NCBI RefSeq assembly: GCF_000721235.1
Contig: NZ_JOFH01000002.1
Span: 62,001 to 126,000, forward strand
DNA from: Streptomyces olivaceus
GTDB lineage: Bacteria; Actinomycetota; Actinomycetes; Streptomycetales; Streptomycetaceae
DNA: 64,000 bases
Direction: 5' to 3'
Under the pieces are notes generated by a model. That model made no database searches and had not been told where the DNA came from. It saw only the letters and a list, made by a program, of their open reading frames with translations. Position numbers and translations under genes: made by a program. Below are positions 43,959-51,175 of this stretch, one piece after another. The first letter of the stretch is position 1. The number at the start of each line of letters is the position of its first letter.

Positions 43959-45143
43959 CTACGGCAGCGCGAGCATCCGCTCCAGTGCCAGCTTCGCGAA
44001 CGCCTCCGTCTCCCGGTCGACCTCGATGCGGTTGACGAGGGTGCCCTCGGCCAGCGACTCCAGCGTCCAGACCAGGTGCGGGAGGTCGATGCGGTTCATG
44101 GTCGAGCAGAAGCAGACCGTCTTGTCGAGGAAGACGACCTCCTTGTCCTCGGCGGCGAAACGGTTCGCCAGCCGCCGGACCAGGTTCAGCTCGGTGCCGA
44201 TGGCCCACTTGGAACCGGCCGGGGCCGCCTCCAGGGCCTTGATGATGTACTCGGTCGAGCCGACCTGGTCCGCGGCGGCCACGACTTCGTGCTTGCACTC
44301 CGGGTGCACCAGGACGTTGACGCCGGGTATGCGCTCCCGCACGTCGGCGACAGAGTCCAGGCTGAAGCGGCCGTGCACCGAGCAGTGCCCCCGCCACAGG
44401 ATCATCTTCGCCGCGCGCAGCTCCTCGGCGCTCAGCCCGCCGTTCGGCCGGTGCGGGTTGTAGACGACGCAGTCCTCCAGGGACATGCCCAGGTCCCGCA
44501 CCGCCGTGTTGCGGCCGAGGTGCTGGTCGGGCAGGAAGAGCACCTTCTCGCCCTGCTCGAAGGCCCAGTTCAGGGCGCGCTCGGCGTTGGAGGAGGTGCA
44601 GATGGTGCCGCCGTGCTTGCCGGTGAACGCCTTGATGTCCGCCGACGAGTTCATGTACGAGACGGGCACGACCTGCTCGGCGACCCCCGCCTCGGTCAGC
44701 ACGTCCCAGCACTCGGCGACCTGCTCGGCGGTGGCCATGTCCGCCATGGAGCAGCCGGCGGCCAGGTCGGGCAGGACCACCTTCTGGTCGTCGGAGGTGA
44801 GGATGTCGGCCGACTCGGCCATGAAGTGCACACCGCAGAAGACGATGTACTCGGCCTCCGGGCGCGCGGCGGCGTCCCGGGCCAGCTTGAAGGAGTCGCC
44901 CGTGACGTCCGCGAACTGGATGACCTCGTCGCGCTGGTAGTGGTGACCGAGGACGAAGACCTTGTCACCGAGCTTCTCCTTGGCCGCGCGGGCGCGTGCG
45001 ACCAGGTCCGGGTCGGAGGGCGAGGGCAGGTCGCCGGGGCACTCCACACCGCGCTCGCTCCTCGGGTCGGCCTCGCGGCCGAGCAGCAGCAGGGCGAGGG
45101 GCGTCGGCTGTACGTCGAGCTCCTGGGTTTGGGCGGTGGTCAC
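43959..45143 (-). CDS. nadA: Quinolinate synthase
   Basis: Condenses iminoaspartate with dihydroxyacetone phosphate to quinolinate in NAD synthesis, using a 4Fe-4S cluster. 394 residues from GTG 45143 (VTTAQTQELDV), which has AAGGG at 7 nt; a GTG at 45152 is possible. The cluster Cys residues are visible in FCGVHFMAES, in WRGHCSVHGRF and in KTVCFCSTMNRI. It lacks nadB and nadC next to it. An AT-rich promoter with a palindromic element lies upstream. Confidence 0.95.
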   Translation of the reverse strand: MTTAQTQELDVQPTPLALLLLGREADPRSERGVECPGDLPSPSDPDLVARARAAKEKLGDKVFVLGHHYQRDEVIQFADVTGDSFKLARDAAARPEAEYIVFCGVHFMAESADILTSDDQKVVLPDLAAGCSMADMATAEQVAECWDVLTEAGVAEQVVPVSYMNSSADIKAFTGKHGGTICTSSNAERALNWAFEQGEKVLFLPDQHLGRNTAVRDLGMSLEDCVVYNPHRPNGGLSAEELRAAKMILWRGHCSVHGRFSLDSVADVRERIPGVNVLVHPECKHEVVAAADQVGSTEYIIKALEAAPAGSKWAIGTELNLVRRLANRFAAEDKEVVFLDKTVCFCSTMNRIDLPHLVWTLESLAEGTLVNRIEVDRETEAFAKLALERMLALP

Positions 45144-45208
45144 GACACGCACCCTTTCTGTTTCTCGTCGACCCTTTTCGTCGAACTGACGCTATATATC
45201 ATATCCGC

Positions 45209-45252
45209 TTCACGTCACTTTGACGATGCCCATAGTGTCGGTGTGACGTGAA
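45209..45252. promoter_or_regulatory. Inverted repeat upstream of nadA
   Basis: TTCACGTCAC (45209-45218) and its complement GTGACGTGAA (45243-45252) are 24 bp apart. Between them and nadA lies an AT-rich stretch (TATGAT, ATATAT at 45193-45204). The layout fits a repressor site at the nadA promoter, perhaps with DNA looping, but the protein is unknown. Confidence 0.5.
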
Positions 45253-45387
45253 TCCCGGTGCGCTCGCCGCGGTCGGTGGCGCGTACCTCACGGGACGCGA
45301 CCCCGGCACACTCGGAGCAGCTCACTCCCGGCAGTCCGCCGATACGTCGGCCGCAGCAGGCGTGGCCGTGCTGCTCGTCAGCACTCC

Positions 45388-47178
45388 TCAGGACGTCGCT
45401 TCGGTAACGGGATCCATCCCCAGAACCTGCAGCAGAGCCGAGTGGATGTTCCGGTACCGGTGCTCGGCCTCGTCGAGGTCGGCAGGCACGTGACCCGCTC
45501 CCGCCTCGGTGACCAGCGTCCAGGGCAGCTCTCTGCGGACCGCCTCGTCGGCCGCGCGCTTGCTGTGCTGCCACTGCGTCACCTCGTCCTCGCTGCCGTG
45601 GACGAGGAAGACACGCTGTCCGGGATCCGTGGCGCAGAGGTGTCCGGGATCGAAGACCCGTTGTGCCGGCGCGGCCGACGCGGCGAGTTCGAATCGAGCT
45701 CCGAACCAGTCCCGGTAGGAGGGATCCGCCGCAGCTGCCCGCTCCGCGTGGCGTCGGATGTCGATGAGCGGAGCACTGGCGACTGCGCCGGCGAGGTCGT
45801 GCCGGAGGACACAGCCCAGCAAGGCGAGTGCGCCGCCGAAACTGCCACCGAGAAGGGCGATGCCGGCCGGGCCCACTCCCCATTCCGCCGCGGCAGCGAT
45901 ACAGGACTCGACATCTTCTCGGAACGCGGTGGTCCAGGTCTTCCACGCCCGCTGCGTGTGGAGTGGACCGTATCCGGTGGACCCGCAGTAGTTGAGCCCG
46001 ATGACGGCGACACCGGCGTCGAGGAGTTCGCGGTACAGGCCGTCCCAGCGGAGCTCATCGCGTTCCAGCGACTCCGGTCCGCCGTGGAGCGAGACAACGG
46101 CTGCCACCGGAGGCTGCTCCGGCAGGTACCGGAGCGCCGGTGTCCGGCCGTACCAGACATGGGACAGCGTGGCCTGCCCGCCGTGGCGGGGGATCTCGCC
46201 CCCGGACCGGTGCAGGTTTCCGTCCTGGTCCAGCCAGATCCAGGAGGAGCCTCCCAGTGTCGAGACCCGGTAGATCCCGATTCCGCGCGGCCCGGCGGTC
46301 CGGATGCGGAGCCGGCCGGTGCCGTCGAGGGGAAGCTGTACGTTCTCGTCGTCGTCCGGGTTCCACAGGTGCAGGGTGTCCGAACCCTCGACGGTGGCGA
46401 CGACGAGGACACGTCCGCTGCCCTCACGTGTGAAGCGTGCTGCATCGATGTGTCCGGCCGGGCCGGCGATCGTGATCCGGGAGTGAGCGGCGAGGTCCCA
46501 TCCCACCAGGCGGCTCGCGGAGCCGGAGGGCGTCTCGATGAGCAGGCCGTGTCCCTCCCAGCCGTCTGCCCACCGGGCCTCGACCGCCTGCGGGGTGGCC
46601 TTCGACAGCGGACGTTCCAGATGCAGCCTGGAATCCCAGGGGCCGCGGTCCTCGCGGAGGACGGCCGCGTCGCACCGGAGATCCCAGTAGACCAACTGCC
46701 CCGGCACGCGGGGCCGGTGGGCCCGTGCCGGCTTGCCGGCACCGATCTGGTGGAACTCGACGGATCCCGCGCCGTCCTCGACTGTGAGAACCAGGCAGTG
46801 TGCGCCCTCTTCGTCCCAGGCATCCACCACGTCCGTCAGGGTCCAGTGACCGTGCTCCGCCGGTGGCAACGTGGCATGCCACCGTTGGCTCCGGCCGCTC
46901 AGGCCGCTCTCGGCAACGACGACTTCCGCGTCGTCCATCTGCACGGTCACGAGCACTTCACGTGATTCGACGTACAGAACGGCGTCACCATCGAGCCCGA
47001 TGCGGGTGTCGGTCGAGGCACGCTGCGCATCCACGGGCACGTCGAGGTGCAGGGCGCCGTCGTCCTGGACCGTTCCCAGCACCGGGCCTTCGTCCCACGA
47101 GAGGAGGAACCGGCCGCGCTCGGTGAAGAAGGTCTCGGCCAGATGGCGCCGGGAGCGGGCGGCGTCAGGAAGTGGCAT
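45388..47178 (-). CDS. S9-family prolyl-oligopeptidase-like peptidase
   Basis: 596 residues from ATG 47178 (MPLPDAARSRRH). The N-terminal 350 residues are beta-propeller-like with repeated strands; the C-terminal alpha/beta-hydrolase domain has Ser in GGSFGG, Asp in HGSEDEV and His in EAGAGHVPADL. No signal peptide, so cytosolic. Prolyl-oligopeptidase enzymes only accept short peptides, which fits the 23-residue peptide encoded at the other end of this operon. It overlaps the MFS gene by 14 nt, so it is the last gene of the operon. No standard name applies. Confidence 0.88.
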   Translation of the reverse strand: MPLPDAARSRRHLAETFFTERGRFLLSWDEGPVLGTVQDDGALHLDVPVDAQRASTDTRIGLDGDAVLYVESREVLVTVQMDDAEVVVAESGLSGRSQRWHATLPPAEHGHWTLTDVVDAWDEEGAHCLVLTVEDGAGSVEFHQIGAGKPARAHRPRVPGQLVYWDLRCDAAVLREDRGPWDSRLHLERPLSKATPQAVEARWADGWEGHGLLIETPSGSASRLVGWDLAAHSRITIAGPAGHIDAARFTREGSGRVLVVATVEGSDTLHLWNPDDDENVQLPLDGTGRLRIRTAGPRGIGIYRVSTLGGSSWIWLDQDGNLHRSGGEIPRHGGQATLSHVWYGRTPALRYLPEQPPVAAVVSLHGGPESLERDELRWDGLYRELLDAGVAVIGLNYCGSTGYGPLHTQRAWKTWTTAFREDVESCIAAAAEWGVGPAGIALLGGSFGGALALLGCVLRHDLAGAVASAPLIDIRRHAERAAAADPSYRDWFGARFELAASAAPAQRVFDPGHLCATDPGQRVFLVHGSEDEVTQWQHSKRAADEAVRRELPWTLVTEAGAGHVPADLDEAEHRYRNIHSALLQVLGMDPVTEATS

Positions 47179-48433
47179 GCGCGCTCTGCCTTTCCGGGGC
47201 GGTCTCGGAGAGTCTGCGCAGACGGCCGTAGAAGGTCGGCACGAGCAGTGCGTTGGCCAGGGTGAGCACTGTGGCGATGAGTACCGTGTGCGAGCTGCCG
47301 AGTTGGTGGTACAGCCAGCCGCCCACCGCACCGCCCAGGGCGTCTCCGGCCAGGAAGGCACTCTGCACGAGCCCGAAGAGGACTCCGGCGAGGGCGGTGG
47401 GGAAGGCGTTCAGTTGCAGCAGTTCCTGGGAGACGGTTGCGCCGAGCAGGAAAGCGCCGCGCACGGCCAGGGCGCAGGCCGCCAGCCAGGGGCTCACGGA
47501 CAGGGCCAGGATCAGCGTGGCCGCCGCACAGCAACTCTCCGAGACCAGGAAGACCGCCAGCGGAGAACGCTCACGCAGGTACTTCCCGGCGACGGCTGCC
47601 GCGGTCAGCCGGACGACGCTGGCCACGGCAAGCACGACACCGACGAGAGCCACGGGCACACCCCGCTCGGCAAGCAGCAGCGGCAAGTACGGGCTGAGGA
47701 TGCTGGCGTAGGAGCCCATCAGGAATCCGAGACCGACAACGCCGAGCGCCAGGCCCCGGTGTTCTCGGAACACCGTGGCGAACCCCGCCCCGCCGGCCTT
47801 CGCCCGGCCGGCGGAGACCGTACTGGTCCGACCCGGGGGGATGAGGAAGAGCCCGGCCAGCACGCAGCCCGCCGCGAGGAGCAGCACGCAGACGTAGCCT
47901 CGGTCACCTGCGCCGATGAACGCGGCGAGCGCTCCGGCAGTTCCCATACCGAGAGCTGTCCCGGCCTGGTTCATGAACTCCCGGCGCGACACGATGGGGA
48001 CCCGCTGCTCCTCGGTCGTGTGGTGCAGGGTCCACGTGCGCAGACCGATGAACACGGACGAGGCTCCGACACCCGCTACGAGGCCGGAAGCCACCGCGAC
48101 GACGGCACTGTCGTGGACGATGCGCAGCGTCATGCCGGCCGAGTAGAGGACGGTGCCGCCGATGAGTACCGCTCTCGGTCCCCACCGGTCCGAGAGCCGG
48201 CCGATGAACACCGACGTGGTGCCGGCGACGGCCATGGCGGTGTACGACAGACCGAAGTTCACAAGATCGTCATGCGTGTTGAAGTACAGCGGATGCACTG
48301 TCTTCGAGAGCCACATGCCGGTGAAGAACATGAAGGTGTAGGCCACCAGGCGGCGGGCCCCCGGGACCGGCAGACTTCGGTTCGACGGCGTGGCACGGGA
48401 GGAACGCATGGACGCCTTCTCGGCTTTGGACAC
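47165..48433 (-). CDS. MFS transporter
   Basis: 422 residues from GTG 48433, AGGGAA 6 nt upstream. About twelve transmembrane helices, with the MFS motif between TM2 and TM3 (FIGRLSDRWGPRAVLIGG). The N-terminus is basic (RSSRATPSNRSLPVPGARR). The substrate is unknown. Position between the TPR gene and the peptidase gene in an operon headed by a peptide gene suggests export of the peptide or a derivative; this is inference. It overlaps the peptidase gene. Confidence 0.9.
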   Translation of the reverse strand: MSKAEKASMRSSRATPSNRSLPVPGARRLVAYTFMFFTGMWLSKTVHPLYFNTHDDLVNFGLSYTAMAVAGTTSVFIGRLSDRWGPRAVLIGGTVLYSAGMTLRIVHDSAVVAVASGLVAGVGASSVFIGLRTWTLHHTTEEQRVPIVSRREFMNQAGTALGMGTAGALAAFIGAGDRGYVCVLLLAAGCVLAGLFLIPPGRTSTVSAGRAKAGGAGFATVFREHRGLALGVVGLGFLMGSYASILSPYLPLLLAERGVPVALVGVVLAVASVVRLTAAAVAGKYLRERSPLAVFLVSESCCAAATLILALSVSPWLAACALAVRGAFLLGATVSQELLQLNAFPTALAGVLFGLVQSAFLAGDALGGAVGGWLYHQLGSSHTVLIATVLTLANALLVPTFYGRLRRLSETAPERQSAHATS

Positions 48434-48480
48434 TGAATTCCCTGTTCAGGGGGCGCGGGCTGCGGGGCGGCGTGCTGCGG

Positions 48481-50019
48481 TCACGCCATGGCGGCGGCCA
48501 CTTGATCGAGATTGGCGCGGGCGTCCGGGTCGTCCGGATTGAGCGTGAGGACCTCTTCCAGCGCCGAGTGAGCCGAGGGAAGGTTCCCGAGCTGGGCGTG
48601 CTGCTCGGCCGCCAGTGTCAGGAGCTTGACCGCCTGGTCGCGCGGCAGCAGGCCGGGGTCCAGACTGCAGGCCAGCTGCAAGGCCTTTTCCGTCTGCTCG
48701 GACTCGGCCAGAAGGTACGCGTAGTCGTACAGCGCATCGACGTCCCGTGGATCGCATTCATGCGCGATGCGATAAGCGTCGAGGGCCTCTGCCGTCTTCC
48801 CGATCCGCAGGTATGTGAAACCCAGGAGTGAATGTACCTCCTGGATGGAAGGCCCCAGATTCCTGGCTTCCAGAAGGGAGGCGAGTGCTTCGCTGAACTG
48901 CTCGGCGCTCAGATGGCAGTGAGCGAGTTCCATATGGTATTCCGGCATCTTTCCATCGACGCCGAGCAGCTCACGATAAGTCTCGATGGCGGAGTCGATC
49001 CTGCCGATGCGCCGGTAGCACTGTGCCAGGTTGTACATCAGCACGGTTTGGTGCATGCGGTGGACCGCAGTGCCGCTGCGGAGCTTCGAGATACCGGCTG
49101 TCAGGTGTTCGATCGCCACATCGACGCGTCCCCGCCGGAATTCTACGAGAGCATAACCGTTCCGGTTGAAGACCCGATGGAAAGTGAGATCCCGGTCGTC
49201 GTCTTCGTCCACCCGGTCCAGGGCGGCGTACCCGTGTTCCAGGTAGTCGGCCGTCCGGTCGAGGGAGCGCAGGTGCTCCGGGTGATGGCGCGCGTAGAGC
49301 ATGGAGAGCGCGTAGTCCGCGCCGGCCACCCCGACGGGGTCGGGATCGCTGCGCCACCTGAGACAGCAGAACTCCGCCTCCAGAGTCCTGCCCTGCATGG
49401 TGTACGCCAGGGCAAGACGCCCCCAGACGGCCGGCACGTCGCGGTGCGGCTGGATGCCCCGCAGAATCCGCTCGGCGGTCCAGCTGTCGCCGACGCTCAG
49501 GTATTCCACTGCCTGTTCGTACAGGTGGTCCACGTCGGACTCCGACAACCCACCGACCCGGGCGAACAGGCGGTTGACGGTGTCTTCCCGGGGGCTCTCG
49601 GGAGGATGCGCGGTGGCTGCGGAACCGCCCGCGCCCACCTGGAGCCGTACCTCGACGTCCCGCCCCGGCAGAGTCGCCAGTGTCTCCAGGAAGAGGCGGC
49701 TGCCTTCGTCCAGCAGCTCTGCGTGGGTCACCTCGACGAGGCAGGGGCCCACCTCGGACAGCCAGGCCCTGCCGACATCACGGAAGTTCCGGGTGAGGCG
49801 GTCCTTCAGGAAGAACCGGATCCGGTCCTGGGCCTGCGCGGCGTCCGTGAGGCTCGCTTCGCTGTCGATGCCGGAGCAGGCGGGGTCGTCGGGTGAGATC
49901 AGCTTGAGACCGATCAGCGCTTCCCGCCGCCACCGGGACCTGTCCGTCACGTCGATGAGCGCCTTGACCGGCGAAAAACCCACGACTCCACGACCGGCTG
50001 AAACCACGAAATGGCGCAC
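48481..50019 (-). CDS. TPR-repeat protein of unknown function in peptide operon
   Basis: 512 residues if started at GTG 50019 (MRHFVVSAGRGVVGF), which has GGGGGG at good spacing; ATG 50049 would add 10 residues. The first 150 residues form a separate domain I do not recognise (ADVTD-like, DDPACSGIDSEASLTDAAQAQDRI). From about residue 170 the protein is a chain of TPR motifs, for example TVLMYNLAQCYRRIGRIDSAIETYREL, VHSLLGFTYLRIGKTAEALDAY and LAAEQHAQLGNLPSAHSALEEVLTLNP. TPR chains bind peptides; this could be a receptor or a maturation partner. No HTH or kinase part is visible. Confidence 0.88.
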   Translation of the reverse strand: MRHFVVSAGRGVVGFSPVKALIDVTDRSRWRREALIGLKLISPDDPACSGIDSEASLTDAAQAQDRIRFFLKDRLTRNFRDVGRAWLSEVGPCLVEVTHAELLDEGSRLFLETLATLPGRDVEVRLQVGAGGSAATAHPPESPREDTVNRLFARVGGLSESDVDHLYEQAVEYLSVGDSWTAERILRGIQPHRDVPAVWGRLALAYTMQGRTLEAEFCCLRWRSDPDPVGVAGADYALSMLYARHHPEHLRSLDRTADYLEHGYAALDRVDEDDDRDLTFHRVFNRNGYALVEFRRGRVDVAIEHLTAGISKLRSGTAVHRMHQTVLMYNLAQCYRRIGRIDSAIETYRELLGVDGKMPEYHMELAHCHLSAEQFSEALASLLEARNLGPSIQEVHSLLGFTYLRIGKTAEALDAYRIAHECDPRDVDALYDYAYLLAESEQTEKALQLACSLDPGLLPRDQAVKLLTLAAEQHAQLGNLPSAHSALEEVLTLNPDDPDARANLDQVAAAMA

Positions 50020-50071
50020 CCTGCCCCCCCGTTTCTCTTGCAAGTCCATTCCGGCCGGAAATGAGACGTGC

Positions 50072-50104
50072 CCGTGAGGGGCAGAGAGTCTCTGCCCCTC
50101 ACGG
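50072..50104 (-). terminator. Strong hairpin between peptide gene and TPR gene
   Basis: Perfect 16-nt arms CCGTGAGGGGCAGAGA (50072-50087) and its complement (50089-50104) around a 1-nt centre. It lies 17 nt past the peptide stop codon and 52 nt before the TPR start. This is the classic place for a partial terminator that raises peptide mRNA above the downstream genes. Confidence 0.85.
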
Positions 50105-50121
50105 ATGCACGACGCCTCGGA

Positions 50122-50193
50122 TCAGAGTTGGGCGTTGTACATCACGGAGAACGTGACCTTCTTGGCCGCGGGAGCGGCCTTGATGAGCTTCAT
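50122..50193 (-). CDS. 23-residue peptide, putative precursor or signal peptide
   Basis: A 24-codon frame from ATG 50193 to TGA 50122. The product begins MKLIKAAPAAKK and ends VMYNAQL, with a basic front half (Lys2, 5, 11, 12), one Pro at 8 and a hydrophobic C-terminal half, with no Cys. AAGGGGGA lies 6 nt before the ATG, a very strong ribosome site, and a 16-bp hairpin follows the stop. It is the first gene of an operon with a TPR protein, an MFS transporter and a prolyl-oligopeptidase. It is not homologous to any family I can name. Possible fates are a signal, a RiPP core or a toxin. Confidence 0.75.
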   Translation of the reverse strand: MKLIKAAPAAKKVTFSVMYNAQL

Positions 50194-50725
50194 CGTATTC
50201 CCCCTTTTCGTTTGCCGGGCGAGGTTGCCCAGACGTATCAAGATTCACGTATCGCCCTTTCGGTGGACAAGTGATTTTTTGGACGACCTTGCCCCTGATT
50301 GTGACGTGGGTCACTGTCGTTTGAGGTTTGCTGATTGTCGATGCACTTCAGTCATCCTCGGGATGCTTGGCGAATCCCTGCCGGCTGTCGGTCGCCTCCC
50401 CGTGCTTCCTTGCCGGCCGGTGTGGTCGACTCGCTGAATCGGGTGAAGCTGTACGTCTCATTCCGGCCAAGCTGTGCGAGCGCCCGGTAATCGACGGACC
50501 TCCGTACCGGACGTCCGACGTCCCCGCCGGAGGTCATGTGGACGATCTTGCGTGCCCCGCAGCCGGGACGGGGCCCTCCGGCCGCTGACCGCGCGCGGGG
50601 GCGTGTGCGAGCATGAAGGGGACAGGATGCCGAGGAGAAAGACTCGGCGCGCCCGGAATGAATCCGCGGCTCCGGCGGTTGACGCCGTCGGCAAGCAGTC
50701 TCCGTACAACCCGGGAGAGATGTAG
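50194..50725. other. Long intergenic region with peptide promoter and hesB promoter
   Basis: 532 nt without a convincing gene, less GC-rich than the rest near 50200-50340. It holds a Crp-like palindrome at 50301-50314 and the leader of the peptide gene. The remaining part up to 50650 shows only short frames without ribosome sites, then the leader of the HesB-type gene with GGGAGA at about 50713. Confidence 0.65.
50301..50314. promoter_or_regulatory. Candidate Crp site upstream of the peptide gene
   Basis: GTGACGTGGGTCAC is a perfect 5-bp inverted repeat with a 4-bp centre and fits GTG-N6-GNCAC, the form I recall for the Streptomyces Crp protein. It lies about 108 nt upstream of the peptide ATG and 31 nt beyond a TTGTCC -35-like box at 50265-50270. 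Confidence 0.5.
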
Positions 50726-51082
50726 ATGTCCGTATCGGACGAGACCACCACCGTCACCGACGGCATCATCCTGACCGACGCCGCCGCGTCGAAGGTCAAG
50801 GCGCTGCTCGACCAGGAAGGCCGTGACGACCTGGCGCTGCGCGTCGCCGTCCAGCCCGGCGGCTGCTCCGGCCTGCGCTACCAGCTCTTCTTCGACGAGC
50901 GCTCGCTCGACGGCGACGTGGTGAAGGACTTCGGCGGCGTCAAGGTCACCACCGACCGCATGAGCGCCCCGTACCTGGGCGGCGCCACCGTCGACTTCGT
51001 GGACTCGATCGAGAAGCAGGGCTTCACGATCGACAACCCGAACGCGACGGGCTCCTGCGCCTGCGGCGACTCCTTCAGCTGA
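50726..51082 (+). CDS. erpA: Iron-sulphur cluster insertion protein (HesB/IscA/ErpA family)
   Basis: 118 residues from ATG 50726. The A-type carrier pattern is complete: LRVAVQPGGCSGLRYQLFF with the first Cys, and the terminal SCACGDSF with the Cys pair. It delivers iron-sulphur clusters to respiratory and other proteins, for example nadA, lipA and the Rieske protein encoded in this window. It is followed by a strong terminator. In mycobacteria the same family lies next to adoK and the cytochrome c oxidase genes, a pairing kept here. Confidence 0.94.
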   Translation: MSVSDETTTVTDGIILTDAAASKVKALLDQEGRDDLALRVAVQPGGCSGLRYQLFFDERSLDGDVVKDFGGVKVTTDRMSAPYLGGATVDFVDSIEKQGFTIDNPNATGSCACGDSFS

Positions 51083-51103
51083 GCCGCGCGGCACCCGAGC
51101 AGA

Positions 51104-51147
51104 ACAGGGCGGCGGCCCGGGACCGAGGTCCCGGGCCGCCGCCCTGT
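51104..51147. terminator. Bidirectional terminator between hesB-type gene and its convergent neighbour
   Basis: 21-bp perfectly complementary arms (51104-51124 and 51127-51147) with a 2-nt loop, 21 nt after the HesB-type stop and 28 nt before the stop of the convergent gene. Confidence 0.92.
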
Positions 51148-51175
51148 CCCGTGCCGGGTGAGGTGCCGGGTGGTG

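Noticed and set aside
45388-50193. The peptide operon as a lanthipeptide, lasso or sactipeptide cluster
   Set aside because: There is no lanthionine synthetase, radical SAM, lasso B/C protein or P450, and the peptide has no Cys.
50352-50537. A 61-codon minus-strand frame between the peptide gene and hesB
   Set aside because: No ribosome site, mixed codon use and no recognisable sequence; treated as intergenic.
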